Source: Kordiimonas sp.
GTDB taxonomy: Bacteria; Pseudomonadota; Alphaproteobacteria; Sphingomonadales; Emcibacteraceae
NCBI GenBank assembly: GCA_002700365.1
Contig: PADB01000012.1
Coordinates: forward strand, 496,001-560,000
Reading direction: 5' to 3'
Length of the DNA stretch: 64,000 bases
Made by a program: the position numbers and the translations under genes. Of the stretch, positions 37,715 to 49,727 are shown one piece after another (within the stretch, counting starts at the first letter, position 1; each line of letters opens with the position of its first letter). Under the pieces are notes generated by a model. It did no database searches. It saw only the letters and a list, made by a program, of their open reading frames with translations, and was not told the DNA's origin.

Positions 37715-39776
37715 GGGTTCCTGTTGCCTCCTCTAACGCGACACCAACCTGAACAAACTCCGCGCTACATGCCGCCATCGTCTTAGACGCCCTTGCAATC
37801 GGATTGGTCTGATAGAAATCTGTAACAGGGCTTATTAATGCTCCTGCCGCAACATCACCCTCAACACCAAAATCACCCCAGGCAGCTTGTGGTTTCACAT
37901 CTACCACATCCACTAAGTGCAATTCATTGACCAGCTTTTCATTCAATTCTGCGGCCGTATCAAAAGGCAATACGTGACCCACTACTTCGGACAACGCCCG
38001 TAAGATCGTCCAATCTTCACGTGCATCCCCTGGGGGCACATTCGCTTTCACAGCTTTCTGTACGCGCCCTTCTGTATTGATATACGTGCCGTCTTTTTCC
38101 GTATAAGCCGCACCTGGCAGGATAACATCAGCGACGCTGACCGCCGCATCACCATGTGTGCCTTGATACACAACAAAGCTATCCTTTAATTTGCTAACAT
38201 CAAATTCATCTGCACCTAACAGGTAGACAAATTCAATCTCGCCAGCTTCCGCACGACCCAACAGGCTGTTGATGTTCTGACCATTCTCAGCCACCAGGCC
38301 AAGATCCAGACCACCAACACGTGCCGCTGCCGTATGAAGGACGTTGAAGCCGTTCCAGTGTTCGCTGACCATACCCGCTTTATCTGCCAGATCACGGGCC
38401 AGCTTCAGAATGACTGCGCCGTCTTCACGGGCAAGTGCACCTTGGCCCACAATCAGCATTGGCTTCTCAGCCGCCTGCAGTGCTTTGAAGATATCACCCT
38501 TGCCTGCTGCCAACTCAGCCAGCACGCTGGCGTCTTCACCCAGATGTTCAACATCATAAGTCAGGTCAGCCTCGGCCCCGATACTGGCTACTTTCAGGCC
38601 ACGGGCACGCACATTTTCCAAAATACGGGCATTTAACACCGCCGCTTCAAGACGTGGGTTTGTCCCCACCAGCAAAATCAGGTCTGCCTCGTCAATACCA
38701 GCGATACCAGAGTTAAACAGGTAAGATGCCCGTTCACTTGCATCCAGATTTGCACCATCTTGGCGACATTCAATATTTTTTGACCCCAGCGACGTCATAA
38801 GCTGTTTAAGGGCATACATGCTTTCCATGTCCTGCATGTCACCAACAAAGGCCGCCATCTTCTCACCGCTCAGGCCGGATGTTTTCGCGGCGATTGCCGC
38901 AAAGGCGTCCTGCCAGCTAGCCGGTTGCAATTCGCCATTTACGCGGACATAAGGCTGGTCTAACCGACGATATTTCAAACCATCAACCGCATGGCGCGTT
39001 TTATCCGAAATCCATTCTTCATTAACGTCTTCATGGACCCGCGGCAGCGCCCGCATCACTTCACGACCACGCACATCAATACGGATATTGCTTCCCACTG
39101 CATCATGAACGTCAATGGTTTCCGTATGTTTTAATTCCCACGGCCGCGCACTGAATGCATAAGGCTTCGAAGTCAAAGCACCTACCGGACATAAATCCAC
39201 GACATTACCTGACATTTCTGAGGCCAGAGAATGTTCCAGGTAGGTCATGATTTCTGTATTTTCGCCGCGGTTGATCGCCCCCAAGTCCGGTACACCGGCC
39301 ACTTCCTCGGCAAAGCGCACACAACGCGTACAATGAATACAACGGGTCATTTCTGTTTTAATCAGAGGCCCCATATTCTTTTCGCGAACTGAACGCCTAT
39401 TCTCATCATAGCGTTGCTGACCAATACCATAAGCCATAGACTGGTCTTGCAAGTCACATTCACCACCCTGGTCGCAGATAGGACAATCCAGAGGATGGTT
39501 TATCAACAGAAATTCCATCACCCCTTCGCGGGCTTTTTTCACTTTTTCCGTATTGGTATGGATGACCATGCCATCGCCGGCGGGCATTGCACATGACGCC
39601 ACAAGCTTCGGGGCTTTCTCCATTTCCACCAAACACATACGACAGTTACCCGCAATAGATAACCGTTCATGATAGCAGAATCTTGGCACCTCAATTCCTG
39701 CAACCTCACAAGCCTGCAAGACGGTAGTACCGTTTTCTACTGTTACTTCATTACCATCAATGGTCAGCGTTGGCAT
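37707..39776 (-). CDS. nuoG: NADH-quinone oxidoreductase subunit G
   Basis: Largest peripheral-arm subunit. The 689 aa protein has an N-terminal 2Fe-2S domain ([18 protein letters not shown]), the His-Cys3 motif for cluster N5 followed by [14 protein letters not shown], and the [10 protein letters not shown] motif of N4. The rest is a molybdopterin-oxidoreductase-like domain without the cofactor. Cysteines for cluster N7, seen in E. coli, are not obvious. It follows nuoF by 9 bp. Confidence 0.97.
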   Translation of the reverse strand: MPTLTIDGNEVTVENGTTVLQACEVAGIEVPRFCYHERLSIAGNCRMCLVEMEKAPKLVASCAMPAGDGMVIHTNTEKVKKAREGVMEFLLINHPLDCPICDQGGECDLQDQSMAYGIGQQRYDENRRSVREKNMGPLIKTEMTRCIHCTRCVRFAEEVAGVPDLGAINRGENTEIMTYLEHSLASEMSGNVVDLCPVGALTSKPYAFSARPWELKHTETIDVHDAVGSNIRIDVRGREVMRALPRVHEDVNEEWISDKTRHAVDGLKYRRLDQPYVRVNGELQPASWQDAFAAIAAKTSGLSGEKMAAFVGDMQDMESMYALKQLMTSLGSKNIECRQDGANLDASERASYLFNSGIAGIDEADLILLVGTNPRLEAAVLNARILENVRARGLKVASIGAEADLTYDVEHLGEDASVLAELAAGKGDIFKALQAAEKPMLIVGQGALAREDGAVILKLARDLADKAGMVSEHWNGFNVLHTAAARVGGLDLGLVAENGQNINSLLGRAEAGEIEFVYLLGADEFDVSKLKDSFVVYQGTHGDAAVSVADVILPGAAYTEKDGTYINTEGRVQKAVKANVPPGDAREDWTILRALSEVVGHVLPFDTAAELNEKLVNELHLVDVVDVKPQAAWGDFGVEGDVAAGALISPVTDFYQTNPIARASKTMAACSAEFVQVGVALEEATGTHG

Positions 39777-39785
39777 ATTCTACTC

Positions 39786-41063
39786 CTACGCGGCCCGTGC
39801 TTTATATTCTTCAATACGACGCTCCAGCTCAGGACGGAAATGTCGGATCAAACCCTGAATAGGCCAGGCTGCCGCATCCCCCAGTGCACAAATCGTGTGC
39901 CCTTCAATCTGTTTCGTCACCTCTAGCAGCATGTCAATCTCTGACATATCCGCATTACCTGCAACAAGCCGTTCCATCACTCGCCACATCCAACCTGTCC
40001 CTTCACGGCAAGGCGTACACTGCCCACAGCTTTCATGCTTATAAAATGCCGAAAGCCGCGCAATCGCCTTAACGATATCCGTAGATTTATCCATCACGAT
40101 AACAGCCGCAGTGCCTAAGCCAGACTGCACCTCACGTAAACTGTCAAAATCCATCAGGACGCTATCGCAAACAGATTTGGGCAGCAAAGGAACTGATGAC
40201 CCGCCAGGAATCACCGCGAGCAAGTTGTCCCAACCGCCTCGAACTCCACCAGCATGCTTTTCGATCAGCTCTTTCAGCGGGATCCCCATTTCCTCTTCAA
40301 CATTGCAGGGATTATTGACATGGCCAGAGATACAGAAAATCTTTGCCCCCACATTGTTTTCACGCCCGAGCCCTGAGAACCAGGCAGCTCCACGGCGTAA
40401 AATCGTCGGTGCAACAGCAATCGACTCAACATTATTTACTGTTGTTGGGCAACCCCACACACCTACATTGGCAGGAAAAGGAGGTTTAAGTCGTGGCTGA
40501 CCTTTTTTACCTTCCAGACTTTCAATTAACGCTGTCTCTTCACCACAGATATAAGCCCCCGCACCACGATGCACATAGACATCGAAGTCGTAGCCACTGC
40601 CGCACGCATTCTTACCCAAAAGTCCCGCTGCACGGGCTTCTTCAATTGCCTCTTCCAGCACATCCGCTTCGTGAAAAAACTCACCACGGATATATATGTA
40701 AGCCGCCACAGCGCGCATCGCGAAACCCGCTAGCAAGCATCCCTCTATGAGCTTATGCGGATCATGGCGCATAATATCACGGTCCTTACAAGTCCCCGGC
40801 TCTCCCTCATCAGCGTTGACGACAAGGTATGACGGACGGCCATCACTCTCTTTGGGCATGAAAGACCATTTGAGACCAGTTGGGAAACCCGCACCGCCCC
40901 GGCCGCGAAGCCCAGACGCTTTCATCTCATCAATGATCCAGTCTTGCCCCTTGGCCATCAGCTCTTTGGTGGAATCCCAGTCACCACGTGACTTTGCCGC
41001 GTCCAGCTTCCATGACTGAAGCCCATACAGATTTGTAAAGATACGATCTTTATCTTGAAGCAT
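39786..41063 (-). CDS. nuoF: NADH-quinone oxidoreductase subunit F
   Basis: NADH-binding subunit with FMN and cluster N3. The 425 aa protein shows the NADH motif [13 protein letters not shown], the FMN motif [19 protein letters not shown] and the iron-sulfur motif [12 protein letters not shown]. Its start overlaps the nuoE stop by one base (TAATG). Confidence 0.98.
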   Translation of the reverse strand: MLQDKDRIFTNLYGLQSWKLDAAKSRGDWDSTKELMAKGQDWIIDEMKASGLRGRGGAGFPTGLKWSFMPKESDGRPSYLVVNADEGEPGTCKDRDIMRHDPHKLIEGCLLAGFAMRAVAAYIYIRGEFFHEADVLEEAIEEARAAGLLGKNACGSGYDFDVYVHRGAGAYICGEETALIESLEGKKGQPRLKPPFPANVGVWGCPTTVNNVESIAVAPTILRRGAAWFSGLGRENNVGAKIFCISGHVNNPCNVEEEMGIPLKELIEKHAGGVRGGWDNLLAVIPGGSSVPLLPKSVCDSVLMDFDSLREVQSGLGTAAVIVMDKSTDIVKAIARLSAFYKHESCGQCTPCREGTGWMWRVMERLVAGNADMSEIDMLLEVTKQIEGHTICALGDAAAWPIQGLIRHFRPELERRIEEYKARAA

Positions 41064-41668
41064 TATGCATCGCCTCCCTGCACATTTAAGCTCGTCAGGC
41101 CAGCAGCAGGCTCAGACGATTTACGTCCCACCCGCGAACCACAGGCCGGCTTCGCACCGCTTTTAATCGCCTCAATAATTTCTTTTGTGCTTTTACCGTC
41201 CAGGTCTTCATAAAACCCTTCCTCATACACAAGCACTGGCGCATTAACACATGCCCCTTGACACTCAACCTCAAGCACTGTGAATTCACCGTCCTCGGTT
41301 GTCTCCCCCAGACCGATGCCCAACTCTTCACGTATGGCACTAACCACGTCATCAGAACCGCGCAGCCAACATGGTGTTGTCGTGCAGACTTCGATCAAAT
41401 GCTTACCTATAGGTTTGAGGTTATACATACTGTAGAAACTAGCTACTTCATAAACCCGCATCTTCGGCATTTCCAGCATGTCTGCAATATAGTCAATCGC
41501 AGACATAGGCAGCCATCCACCATTTTGCTTTTGCGCCTGATGTAAAAGAGGCATAACAGCCGATGCCTGACGTCCTTCTGGATACTTGGCAATCTGGCCT
41601 TTCGCCCATTCAAGGTTCTCGGACGTAAAGACAAATGTCTCTGATGTTTGTTCTGTTGTCATGTTCAT
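41063..41668 (-). CDS. nuoE: NADH-quinone oxidoreductase subunit E
   Basis: Thioredoxin-like subunit with 2Fe-2S cluster N1a. The 201 aa protein has the four cysteines as CTTTPC and CQGAC. A C-terminal extension ([14 protein letters not shown]) beyond the core is characteristic of alphaproteobacterial and mitochondrial-like NuoE. Start overlaps the nuoD stop (ATGA). Confidence 0.97.
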   Translation of the reverse strand: MNMTTEQTSETFVFTSENLEWAKGQIAKYPEGRQASAVMPLLHQAQKQNGGWLPMSAIDYIADMLEMPKMRVYEVASFYSMYNLKPIGKHLIEVCTTTPCWLRGSDDVVSAIREELGIGLGETTEDGEFTVLEVECQGACVNAPVLVYEEGFYEDLDGKSTKEIIEAIKSGAKPACGSRVGRKSSEPAAGLTSLNVQGGDA

Positions 41669-42843
41669 CGGTCCACTTCTCCGAACACGATATCCATTGA
41701 CCCAATCAGGGCCGGAATATCAGCCAGCATATGGCCTTTAGCTAAGAAATCCATTGCCTGCAAATGCGCATATCCTGGTGCGCGGATTTTACAGCGATAC
41801 GGCTTATTCGACCCATCAGATACCAGATAAACGCCGAATTCACCCTTTGGCGCCTCAACCGCCGCATATACCTCGCCTTCAGGCACTTTGAAGCCTTCAG
41901 TGTACAATTTAAAATGCTGAATCAGCGCTTCCATGGAATTTTTCATATCACTGCGCCGTGGCGGTCCAACCTTACGGTTTTCCGACATCACAGGACCAGC
42001 GGGTAATTCTTCGATACACTGCTTAATTATGCGAACGCTTTGACGTATCTCTTCCAGACGCAGGATATAACGGTCATAGCAATCACCATGCTTGCCCACG
42101 ACAACATCAAAATCCAGTTTCTCATAAACTTCATAGGGCTGCGATTTACGCAAGTCCCAAGGAACGCCAGACCCCCGAAGCATCACACCCGTAAAGCCCC
42201 AATCCAGGCATTGCTCTGCGGTAATTAAGCCAATATCAACATTACGCTGTTTGAAAATACGGTTTTCAACCAGCATGGTTTCCATATCCTCAACCGACTG
42301 AATAAAAGGATCGAGGAAATCGTAGATATCCTGAATCAGATCAGGCGGCAAGTCCTGGTGCACACCACCGGGCCGGAAGTAATTTGCATGAAGTCGGGCC
42401 CCACAAGCGCGCTCATAAAACACCATCATTTTTTCACGCTCTTCGAAACCCCAAAGAATCGGGGTTAAGGCACCCACATCCAAACCGTGCGTTGTCAGAT
42501 TCAACAGGTGGTTTAGCAACCTGCCAATTTCCGCAAATAAAACACGGATATACTGCCCCCGCTCCGGCACCTCCAAGCCCAACAGCTTCTCGATTGCCAA
42601 GGCAAATGCATGCTCCTGATTCATCGGCGCGACATAGTCCAACCGATCAAAATAAGGAATGGCCTGAAGATATGTTTTTTGTTCGATCAGCTTTTCGGTA
42701 CCACGGTGCAACAGGCCGATATGTGGATCCGCACGATCTACAACCTCACCATCCAATTCCAGCACCAAACGTAACACACCATGCGCAGCCGGGTGCTGCG
42801 GGCCAAAGTTAAGACTGTAATTTTTAATATCGACTTCAGCCAT
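41665..42843 (-). CDS. nuoD: NADH-quinone oxidoreductase subunit D
   Basis: The 49 kDa-type subunit at the quinone-reduction site. The start at 42843 ([22 protein letters not shown]) is chosen because AGGAGG lies about 10 bp upstream and the ATG follows the nuoC stop by 4 bp; an earlier frame start at 42879 adds a basic leader that is not typical. The resulting 392 aa protein has the quinone-site motif PQHPAAHG and the C-terminal DIVFGEVDR end typical of NuoD. NuoC and NuoD are separate here, unlike the fused E. coli form. Confidence 0.97.
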   Translation of the reverse strand: MAEVDIKNYSLNFGPQHPAAHGVLRLVLELDGEVVDRADPHIGLLHRGTEKLIEQKTYLQAIPYFDRLDYVAPMNQEHAFALAIEKLLGLEVPERGQYIRVLFAEIGRLLNHLLNLTTHGLDVGALTPILWGFEEREKMMVFYERACGARLHANYFRPGGVHQDLPPDLIQDIYDFLDPFIQSVEDMETMLVENRIFKQRNVDIGLITAEQCLDWGFTGVMLRGSGVPWDLRKSQPYEVYEKLDFDVVVGKHGDCYDRYILRLEEIRQSVRIIKQCIEELPAGPVMSENRKVGPPRRSDMKNSMEALIQHFKLYTEGFKVPEGEVYAAVEAPKGEFGVYLVSDGSNKPYRCKIRAPGYAHLQAMDFLAKGHMLADIPALIGSMDIVFGEVDR

Positions 42844-42847
42844 ACGA

Positions 42848-43465
42848 TTACGCCTCCTGCCCTTCTGCTTTTTCATCACCGGGCAGAATATATTTTACCC
42901 CCTCCCAAGGAGACATAAAATCAAAACTGCGGAATTCCTGTGTTAATTTCACTGGCTCATAAACAACGCGTTTCTGCTCTTCGTTGTAACGCACCTCCAC
43001 ATAGCCAGTGAGCGGAAAATCTTTACGCAGCGGAAAGCCCTGAAAACCGTAATCAGTTAAAATACGGCGCAAATCCGGGTGTCCCTCAAACATGATTCCG
43101 TACATGTCCCAGGCTTCACGCTCAAACCAGTTGGCTGTGCTAAAAATATTAACAACTGAAGCCACAGGCGTGTCTTCGTCTGTCTGAATTTTTACCCGAA
43201 CGCGCTGATTGTGCTTAACACTCAGCAAATGGTAAACCACATCAAAACGGCACTCTCGCTCCGGGAAATCAACCCCGGCAATGTCCGTCAACTGCTTAAA
43301 TTGGCAATTGCTGTCATCCCGCAAAAATAGCAAGACCTTTTCAATCTGGTCAGCTCGTGCGCAAATGGTCAACTCGCCAAAAGAAACCACCGTCTCACTG
43401 ACTTCGTTCTCAAGTGCCGCACTTATGTGCTCTCCAAGCTCATGCAATGTTGCCTCACTCGCCAT
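42848..43465 (-). CDS. nuoC: NADH-quinone oxidoreductase subunit C
   Basis: The 30 kDa-type peripheral subunit. The 205 aa protein has the signature [22 protein letters not shown] and [16 protein letters not shown], both diagnostic. It contains no cofactor and bridges NuoD to NuoI. Confidence 0.97.
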   Translation of the reverse strand: MASEATLHELGEHISAALENEVSETVVSFGELTICARADQIEKVLLFLRDDSNCQFKQLTDIAGVDFPERECRFDVVYHLLSVKHNQRVRVKIQTDEDTPVASVVNIFSTANWFEREAWDMYGIMFEGHPDLRRILTDYGFQGFPLRKDFPLTGYVEVRYNEEQKRVVYEPVKLTQEFRSFDFMSPWEGVKYILPGDEKAEGQEA

Positions 43466-43497
43466 ATCTGTGATGCCCTGCTACCTTAAATTTACGT

Positions 43498-44049
43498 CTA
43501 TCGATCAATGGAAGCCGTACGCCGGATCTTCTTTTGCAATTGCAAAATCCCATACAGCAATGCCTCTGCGGTTGGAGGGCAGCCCGGCACGTATATATCC
43601 ACAGGAACAATACGATCGCAGCCACGCACCACAGAATAAGAATAATGATAATAACCACCGCCATTGGCACAACTGCCCATCGAAATGACATAGCGGGGCT
43701 CTGGCATCTGGTCATAAACCTTGCGAAGTGCCGGAGCCATTTTATTTGTCAACGTACCGGCAACAATCATCACATCTGACTGACGCGGGCTCGCCCGCGG
43801 TGCGATGCCAAAACGCTCAAGGTCATAGCGTGGCATGCTGCTATGCATCATCTCTACTGCACAACACGCCAACCCAAAGGTCATCCACCATAAAGACCCT
43901 GTCCGCGCCCACGCAATAAGATCATCCAAAGACGTGACAAGAAAGCCTTTATCGCTCAATTCGTCTGAAATGGATTTAAAGTAAGCATCCTGATCCACAG
44001 CAGGCACTGCGGCTGTTTCCATTTGTGCCCCTGCGGCGGCATTATCCAT
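43498..44049 (-). CDS. nuoB: NADH-quinone oxidoreductase subunit B
   Basis: Holds cluster N2, the last iron-sulfur centre before quinone. The tandem cysteines appear in [11 protein letters not shown] and the others in MGSCANGGG and [13 protein letters not shown]. The ATG at 44049 (MDNAAAG) is preferred: it follows the nuoA stop by 5 bp and has AGGA in front. Earlier starts would overlap nuoA by 10-30 bp. The result is 183 aa. Confidence 0.97.
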   Translation of the reverse strand: MDNAAAGAQMETAAVPAVDQDAYFKSISDELSDKGFLVTSLDDLIAWARTGSLWWMTFGLACCAVEMMHSSMPRYDLERFGIAPRASPRQSDVMIVAGTLTNKMAPALRKVYDQMPEPRYVISMGSCANGGGYYHYSYSVVRGCDRIVPVDIYVPGCPPTAEALLYGILQLQKKIRRTASIDR

Positions 44050-44054
44050 CTTTC

Positions 44055-44423
44055 CTACTCCCATTCCAAAGCCCCTTTCTTCCACTCATAGACAAAGCCT
44101 ACGGTCAAAATCAGAAGAAAAACCACCATGGACCAGAAGCCGAATAAACCGATATCTCCTAGCGCCACAGCCCAAGGAAACAGAAACGCTACTTCCAGAT
44201 CAAAAATGATAAACAGGATTGCCACAAGATAGAAACGCACGTCAAATTGACGACGCGCCCCTTCAAACGCCTCAAATCCACACTCATAAGCGGATAATTT
44301 TTCCTGATCCGGGGCCTTAGGGGCAATTAACATCGCCGCACCCACAAAAACCACAGAAAGAACGATAGCAATTCCTAAAAATATTAAGATAGGAAGATAC
44401 TCGAGCAGCAATGCATCCATCAT
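44055..44423 (-). CDS. nuoA: NADH-quinone oxidoreductase subunit A
   Basis: Small membrane subunit (122 aa, three helices) of complex I. The motif [37 protein letters not shown] contains the conserved loop cysteine. It is the first gene of the 14-gene nuo array, with AGAGGTG upstream of the ATG, and the promoter is expected in 44424-44930. Confidence 0.97.
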   Translation of the reverse strand: MMDALLLEYLPILIFLGIAIVLSVVFVGAAMLIAPKAPDQEKLSAYECGFEAFEGARRQFDVRFYLVAILFIIFDLEVAFLFPWAVALGDIGLFGFWSMVVFLLILTVGFVYEWKKGALEWE

Positions 44424-44481
44424 GCGCTCTCACACCTCTTTGATGCGCCTGCAAGGCAGACTAGGTTCCACCCACTTCATC

Positions 44482-44506
44482 CAGAATGTAATCAGATTAC
44501 ATCCTG
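44482..44506. promoter_or_regulatory. Operator-like palindrome upstream of nuoA
   Basis: ATGTAAT (44486-44492) and ATTACAT (44496-44502) flank a CAG centre, and outer CAG/CTG (44482-44484 and 44504-44506) extend the symmetry with one mismatch. It lies about 60 bp before the nuoA start, a good position for a regulator binding site or a leader hairpin. Confidence 0.45.
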
Positions 44507-44872
44507 AACCCTCATAACCGATAGTAACAAACTTCTATGGTTCCTATGGAATTTTAGGCCGTATTCATGACACGATCATCACAACAATGATATCTGCACA
44601 AAAAGAACCACCTATCCATAAAAAGTTGCGTTCTCTACACGCCTGTTAATAGACTGAAGCCCTATGAAATGCCAATGCTTTTTTCAAAAAAACGCACAGA
44701 TACTAATAGTGACTTTCACTCTTAACTAGTGAGGCAATAGTACAATAGGGCCTTAACACTTCGCATCTGCACAATAATTAACCTGTCACATCGCTCTACC
44801 ACGCCAAAAGACATCGCGGGTTAACAAAATTTTCAATCCACAATTTGCAAAGAAATCATCGTGATGAAAATG

Positions 44873-44891
44873 TCATATAAAAATTATATGA
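44873..44891. promoter_or_regulatory. AT-rich dyad downstream of tRNA-Asp
   Basis: TCATATAA (44873-44880) and TTATATGA (44884-44891) form an 8 bp hairpin with a 3 nt loop, 40 bp beyond the tRNA-Asp 3' end on the minus strand. The stem is weak and has no strong T run, so its role as a terminator is uncertain. Confidence 0.3.
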
Positions 44892-44930
44892 TGTTTCAGT
44901 CAGCATAAGTATGAGGAATCTAGTAAGAAA

Positions 44931-45007
44931 TGGCGGGAGTGACGGGGCTCGAACCCGCGACCTCTGGCGTGACAGGCCAGCGCTCTAACCAACTGAGCTA
45001 CACCCCC
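44931..45007 (-). tRNA. tRNA-Asp (GTC)
   Basis: A 77 nt cloverleaf reads on the minus strand. The anticodon stem CTGGC/GCCAG encloses the loop CTGTCAC with anticodon GTC. The T arm contains GGTTCGAGCC, the acceptor pairs GGGGGTG with CACTCCC, and the CCA end is encoded. It lies downstream of tRNA-Val. Confidence 0.97.
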
Positions 45008-45120
45008 CCGGGTGTGACGCTTGTTTAAGACAAGCTTAATATCGTGTCAAGACGATATGTATTTTTTATTTGATGAAGATATTGATCACAAAGGATAATT
45101 TCCATTCAAACAAAAAATCA

Positions 45121-45196
<76 letters not shown>

Positions 45197-45280
45197 CCAA
45201 AATCACCTTGATAACACTTACGTCCTCGCGGTGTGAGGCACTTTCTATACGCTCTGAATGAGGATGTAAAGCAAGAAAAA

Positions 45281-45308
45281 GGGTGATTGAAAAAAAAATC
45301 AATCACCC
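45281..45308 (-). terminator. Intrinsic terminator after hupB
   Basis: A 10 bp perfect stem GGGTGATTGA (45281-45290) / TCAATCACCC (45299-45308), with an 8 nt A/T loop, is followed on the minus strand by TTTTTCTT. It is 17 bp beyond the hupB stop. Confidence 0.88.
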
Positions 45309-45324
45309 TCATCAGAAAACGATT

Positions 45325-45600
45325 TTAGCTGTTCACAGCGTCTTTCAAGGCTTTACCAGCTTTGAATTTAGGCTGCTTAGAGGCTGGAATCTGAATTTTC
45401 TCACCAGTGCGTGGATTACGGCCTTCAGTCGCTGCACGTGAGGCAACGCTAAATGTACCGAAACCAACCAGACGAACTTCACTACCGCCAGCAAGTTCAC
45501 CTGAAATAGCACCGAATACAGCATCTACTGCTTTAGAGGCGTCCGCTTTTGAAAGTTCGGCTGTGTCCGCAACGCGTGCGATCAGATCATTTTTGTTCAC
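45325..45600 (-). CDS. hupB: HU-family DNA-binding protein
   Basis: Nucleoid protein that bends DNA as a dimer. The 91 aa protein starts at GTG 45600 (reads [18 protein letters not shown] after initiation), with AAGGGGAAG just upstream; the open frame continues 26 codons further but this leader is not HU-like. The flexible arm [20 protein letters not shown] and the core FGTFSV are standard. It lies downstream of lon with its own terminator. Confidence 0.96.
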   Translation of the reverse strand: MNKNDLIARVADTAELSKADASKAVDAVFGAISGELAGGSEVRLVGFGTFSVASRAATEGRNPRTGEKIQIPASKQPKFKAGKALKDAVNS

Positions 45601-45762
45601 TATCTTCCCCTTCTCGTAAATAAACGTTGTGTCATTTTTTTTAAAAAGTGACCGCAGTGTAGACCGGACTTTATACATCCGTCAAAAGGAAAAACCGCCC
45701 AAAATGGTGGTTTTCCAACAAAATATCACCTTGACAGTGAAAAACTATATTTCCAGTTACAA

Positions 45763-48159
45763 TTAATGCGTAATTACACTTTTTGGTTTAGGTCCCTTAC
45801 CCGCTTCAGCAATCCCCGATAACGCCTCTTCATCTTCATTTTCCGCCAAAGGCACAAGAGCCGATACCAGAGCACGCTCCAACACTTCATCCAGTGTATT
45901 CACAGGAATTATCTCTAACCCGCGCCTTACGTTATCCGGGATATCTTTCAGATCTTTCTCATTTTCATGAGGAATCAGAACCGTTTTGATCCCACTTCGC
46001 AATGCGGCTAACAGCTTCTCTTTTAAGCCGCCAATAGGCATCGCCCGGCCACGTAAACTTATTTCCCCTGTCATCGCCACATCACGGCGTACAGGATTAC
46101 CCGTCAGAATCGACACAATAGATGTCGCCATAGCAATACCTGCTGAAGGGCCATCCTTTGGTGTTGCCCCTTCTGGCACGTGAATATGGATATCATTTTT
46201 TTCAAAGGCTTCTGGAGCAATGCCAAATTCATGACAACGACTATGGACATATGTCTTGGCCGCCTGCACTGATTCCTGCATGACGTCTCCCAACTTACCC
46301 GTAGACTTGATCTGCCCTTTACCTGGAACCACTGCCGCTTCAATAGAAAGAATATCACCGCCCACTTCAGTCCATGCCAGGCCTGTGGTGACACCAACCA
46401 TATCTTCTTCATCCATCTCCCCATAACGGAAACGTTTGATACCGGCATATTTTTCCAAATTTCGTGCCGTCACCTGGATTTTCTTATGTGTACCCAGCAC
46501 TATTTCTTTTGTCGCCTTACGAATAAGATTCGCAATTTCACGTTCCAGATTACGTACACCCGCCTCTCGGGTGTAATAACGGATCAAATCGCGTGCGGCA
46601 GCTTCGGAAATACTCCACTCTTCGGCAGAAAGCCCATGCTCCTGAACCTGTTTGGGTATCAAATGACGCTTGGCAATCTCAACCTTTTCGTCTTCTGTGT
46701 AACCGGAAAGGCGAATAACCTCCATCCGGTCCAACAGGGGTTGCGGCATATTTAATGTATTTGCTGTTGTCACGAACATGACGTTGGATAAGTCGTAATC
46801 AACTTCCAGGTAGTGATCGTTAAATTTGCTGTTTTGTTCTGGATCCAGAACCTCTAGCAACGCAGATGATGGATCACCACGAAAATCCGCGCCCATTTTG
46901 TCAATTTCATCCAGAAGAAACAGCGGGTTTACTGCATCCGCTTTTTTCATACTCTGTATGACCTTACCGGGCATGGAACCTATGTATGTGCGTCTGTGCC
47001 CGCGTATTTCAGCTTCATCCCGCACACCACCAACAGAAATGCGCACAAAATTACGACCTGTCGCCTTCGCAACGGACTTACCCAAAGATGTTTTTCCGAC
47101 ACCCGGAGGCCCAACAAGACATAAGATAGGGCCACGCACCTTGTCAGCACGTTGCTGAACAGCAAGATATTCCAAAATGCGCTCTTTAACTTTTTCCAGC
47201 CCATAATGATCCGCATTGAGGATTTCTTCCGCCTTGCGCAGGTCAGCCTTAATCTTGCTTTTCTTGCCCCAGGGAATACCTAATATCCAATCCAGGTAAT
47301 TACGCACCACCGTTGCTTCCGCAGACATCGGACTCATGTTGCGTAATTTCTTCAATTCCCCGGTAGCCTTTTCGCGGGCCTCTTTGCTTAGCTTGGTTTT
47401 TTTGATTTTTTCTTCAAGCTCAACAAGCTCATCCTTACCTTCGTCAGCCTCTCCCAGTTCTTTCTGAATGGCCTTCAGCTGTTCATTCAGGTAATACTCA
47501 CGTTGCGTTTTTTCCATCTGTCGCTTTACGCGACTGCGAATTTTCTTTTCAACTTGAAGAACGCCGATTTCATCTTCCATAAAGGAGAATATTTTCTCCA
47601 AACGTTGGGACAAATCTTCCGTTTCCAGCAAATCCTGCTTTTCGGAGATCTTAATAGAAAGATGTGACGCAACCGTGTCCGCTAACTTACTGCCATCTTC
47701 AATCTGATTAACCGATGCCAATACCTCTGGCGGTATTTTCTTATTCAGCTTTACATATTGCTCAAACTGCGACGTCACCGATCTTTCCAGTGCCGTCAAT
47801 TCCTGATTGCTGCTATCCACCTCAGGCTGTAACAATGCTTCGGCCTCGAAAAAGTCTTCACGGTCAGTAAAGGCGGAAATTTTTGCGCGCTCCAACCCTT
47901 CTACAAGTACCTTTACCGTTCCATCCGGCAGCTTCAGCAATTGCAATACTTTTGCCAGCGTCCCCACCCGGTATATGTCATCAACAGTAGGGTCATCCAT
48001 GTTGGCATCTTTTTGTGCCACAAGAAGAATCTTTTTATCATTCTCCATGACATCTTCCAGGGCCTTCACAGATTTGTCACGCCCGACAAACAACGGCACA
48101 ATCATGTGAGGAAAGACAACAATGTCACGGAGCGGTAATACAGGATAAATCGTGTCCAT
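45763..48159 (-). CDS. lon: ATP-dependent protease Lon
   Basis: AAA+ serine protease that removes misfolded and regulatory proteins. The 798 aa protein has an N-terminal substrate-binding domain ([14 protein letters not shown]), an AAA+ module with Walker [14 protein letters not shown] and Walker [11 protein letters not shown], and the protease domain with catalytic Ser672 (PKDGPSAG) and the Lys about 43 residues later ([11 protein letters not shown]). A heat-shock-type promoter lies about 75 bp upstream. Between clpX and hupB, as in other alphaproteobacteria. Confidence 0.98.
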   Translation of the reverse strand: MDTIYPVLPLRDIVVFPHMIVPLFVGRDKSVKALEDVMENDKKILLVAQKDANMDDPTVDDIYRVGTLAKVLQLLKLPDGTVKVLVEGLERAKISAFTDREDFFEAEALLQPEVDSSNQELTALERSVTSQFEQYVKLNKKIPPEVLASVNQIEDGSKLADTVASHLSIKISEKQDLLETEDLSQRLEKIFSFMEDEIGVLQVEKKIRSRVKRQMEKTQREYYLNEQLKAIQKELGEADEGKDELVELEEKIKKTKLSKEAREKATGELKKLRNMSPMSAEATVVRNYLDWILGIPWGKKSKIKADLRKAEEILNADHYGLEKVKERILEYLAVQQRADKVRGPILCLVGPPGVGKTSLGKSVAKATGRNFVRISVGGVRDEAEIRGHRRTYIGSMPGKVIQSMKKADAVNPLFLLDEIDKMGADFRGDPSSALLEVLDPEQNSKFNDHYLEVDYDLSNVMFVTTANTLNMPQPLLDRMEVIRLSGYTEDEKVEIAKRHLIPKQVQEHGLSAEEWSISEAAARDLIRYYTREAGVRNLEREIANLIRKATKEIVLGTHKKIQVTARNLEKYAGIKRFRYGEMDEEDMVGVTTGLAWTEVGGDILSIEAAVVPGKGQIKSTGKLGDVMQESVQAAKTYVHSRCHEFGIAPEAFEKNDIHIHVPEGATPKDGPSAGIAMATSIVSILTGNPVRRDVAMTGEISLRGRAMPIGGLKEKLLAALRSGIKTVLIPHENEKDLKDIPDNVRRGLEIIPVNTLDEVLERALVSALVPLAENEDEEALSGIAEAGKGPKPKSVITH

Positions 48160-48232
48160 ACTGAACCCAAATAAATGAAATTAAATTGCACGCAATAGCA
48201 ACTTCACCAGTGCTACTCTTTACTTACTTTAG

Positions 48233-48260
48233 AGATAACCTTTAAGGCGATATTTTCAAG
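48233..48260 (-). promoter_or_regulatory. Candidate RpoH (heat-shock) promoter of lon
   Basis: On the minus strand CTTG (48260-48257) is followed after 17 bp by GTTATCT (48239-48233), close to the alphaproteobacterial RpoH form CTTG-N17/18-CYTATNT. It would give a leader of about 66 nt before lon. Confidence 0.6.
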
Positions 48261-48338
48261 TATCCCCAACATTTGGGATCAGAAAATCAGGGAAGCAGGC
48301 TATTACAAATTCCCCCCATCCTTTGACAGGGTTGAAAA

Positions 48339-48366
48339 AGCAGAACGGGGCCCTTAGGCCCCTGCT
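48339..48366 (-). terminator. Intrinsic terminator overlapping the clpX stop codon
   Basis: Inner stem GGGGCC (48347-48352) / GGCCCC (48357-48362), with an outer AGCAG/CTGCT pairing, is followed on the minus strand by TTTTT. The clpX stop codon sits in the loop, so the hairpin includes the last clpX codons. Confidence 0.75.
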
Positions 48367-49628
48367 CCAACCTCTTCTTTTTTCTTATCGGCATAGATAT
48401 ACAGTGGCGTCGATCCACCATCGACTACGTCACCATTAATCACAACCTCTTCAACACCTTCAAGACCCGGAAGTTCAAACATTGTATCCAGCAAGATGTC
48501 TTCCATAATCGACCGCAAGCCACGCGCGCCCGTCTTTCGTTCAATGGCTTTGCGTGAAATGGCATGCAGCGCATCCTCTGTGAAGCTGAGCTCCACATCT
48601 TCCATGGCGAATAAGCGCTGATATTGCTTAACTAACGCATTCTTCGGCTCGCTTAATATCCGAACCAAAGCGTCTTCATCAAGGTCCATCAATGTTGCCA
48701 GGACGGGCAAGCGCCCTACGAATTCAGGAATCAGCCCAAATTTCAACATATCTTCGGGCTCGACATCCGCCAAAATCTCACCGATACGTCTTTCTTCTGT
48801 CGCATCGACATTGGCACCAAACCCAATGGATTTCCCTTCAAGCCGGCTTGCAATAATTTTATCAAGACCCGCAAAAGCACCCCCACAAATAAACAGGATG
48901 TTAGTTGTGTCGACCTGCAGAAATTCCTGTTGTGGGTGTTTGCGTCCGCCTTGTGGTGGCACACTCGCCACGGTCCCTTCCATAATTTTCAACAGGGCTT
49001 GCTGTACGCCCTCACCTGAAACATCACGCGTAATGGACGGGTTATCTGACTTGCGGCTGATTTTATCAACCTCATCAATGTAGACAATGCCGCGCTGTGC
49101 GCGCTCAACATTGTAATCTGCCGCCTGTAAAAGCTTGAGAATAATATTCTCAACATCTTCACCAACATACCCGGCTTCAGTGAGCGTTGTCGCATCAGCC
49201 ATGGTAAAGGGAACATCCAAAATGCGCGCTAACGTCTGCGCCAACAAAGTCTTACCGCAACCCGTCGGTCCCACCAGCAGAATATTTGATTTTGCCAATT
49301 CAACGTCTTCGCCACTGGTTGTCAAATGCTCAAGCCGCTTATAATGGTTATGCACAGCGACAGATAAAACCTTTTTCGCCTGAGCCTGACCAATAACATA
49401 ATCGTTTAGAACTTCCAGGATCTCCAGCGGGGTTGGTACACCATCCCCCGTCTTTGCCAATGAAGATTTACTTTCCTCGCGGATAATATCCATGCACAGC
49501 TCAACGCATTCATCACAAATGAAGACTGTTGGCCCCGCAATCAGTTTCTTCACTTCGTGCTGACTTTTGCCGCAAAAGGAACAATACAACGTATTTTTAG
49601 AATCGTTGCCATCGTTGGATTTCGTCAT
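48354..49628 (-). CDS. clpX: ATP-dependent Clp protease ATP-binding subunit ClpX
   Basis: AAA+ unfoldase that feeds ClpP. The 424 aa protein has the N-terminal zinc-binding domain with CSFC and CDEC, Walker A GPTGCGKT, Walker [10 protein letters not shown] and the IGF-type loop region (KSIGFGA is present, but the ClpP-binding loop must be confirmed by alignment). It follows clpP, with its own 280 bp upstream region holding a heat-shock-type promoter and a UTR hairpin. Confidence 0.98.
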   Translation of the reverse strand: MTKSNDGNDSKNTLYCSFCGKSQHEVKKLIAGPTVFICDECVELCMDIIREESKSSLAKTGDGVPTPLEILEVLNDYVIGQAQAKKVLSVAVHNHYKRLEHLTTSGEDVELAKSNILLVGPTGCGKTLLAQTLARILDVPFTMADATTLTEAGYVGEDVENIILKLLQAADYNVERAQRGIVYIDEVDKISRKSDNPSITRDVSGEGVQQALLKIMEGTVASVPPQGGRKHPQQEFLQVDTTNILFICGGAFAGLDKIIASRLEGKSIGFGANVDATEERRIGEILADVEPEDMLKFGLIPEFVGRLPVLATLMDLDEDALVRILSEPKNALVKQYQRLFAMEDVELSFTEDALHAISRKAIERKTGARGLRSIMEDILLDTMFELPGLEGVEEVVINGDVVDGGSTPLYIYADKKKEEVGAGA

Positions 49629-49727
49629 GAAGTTCCCTAACTCTCACTCACTATCAAATAGCTTTCACCTCTATATGCTACTCCGACCTTACCGTACTTC
49701 TCAATGCTTTTTCTGCATTGAAACCAC

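Larger units (their letters stand above)
44424..44930 (-). promoter_or_regulatory. Long non-coding leader/promoter region of the nuo operon
   Basis: These 507 bp between tRNA-Asp and nuoA hold no convincing reading frame. The region is AT-richer than its surroundings. A 25 bp palindrome at 44482-44506 and an AT-rich hairpin at 44873-44891 are the only clear structures. A sigma factor box could not be chosen with confidence. Confidence 0.5.
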
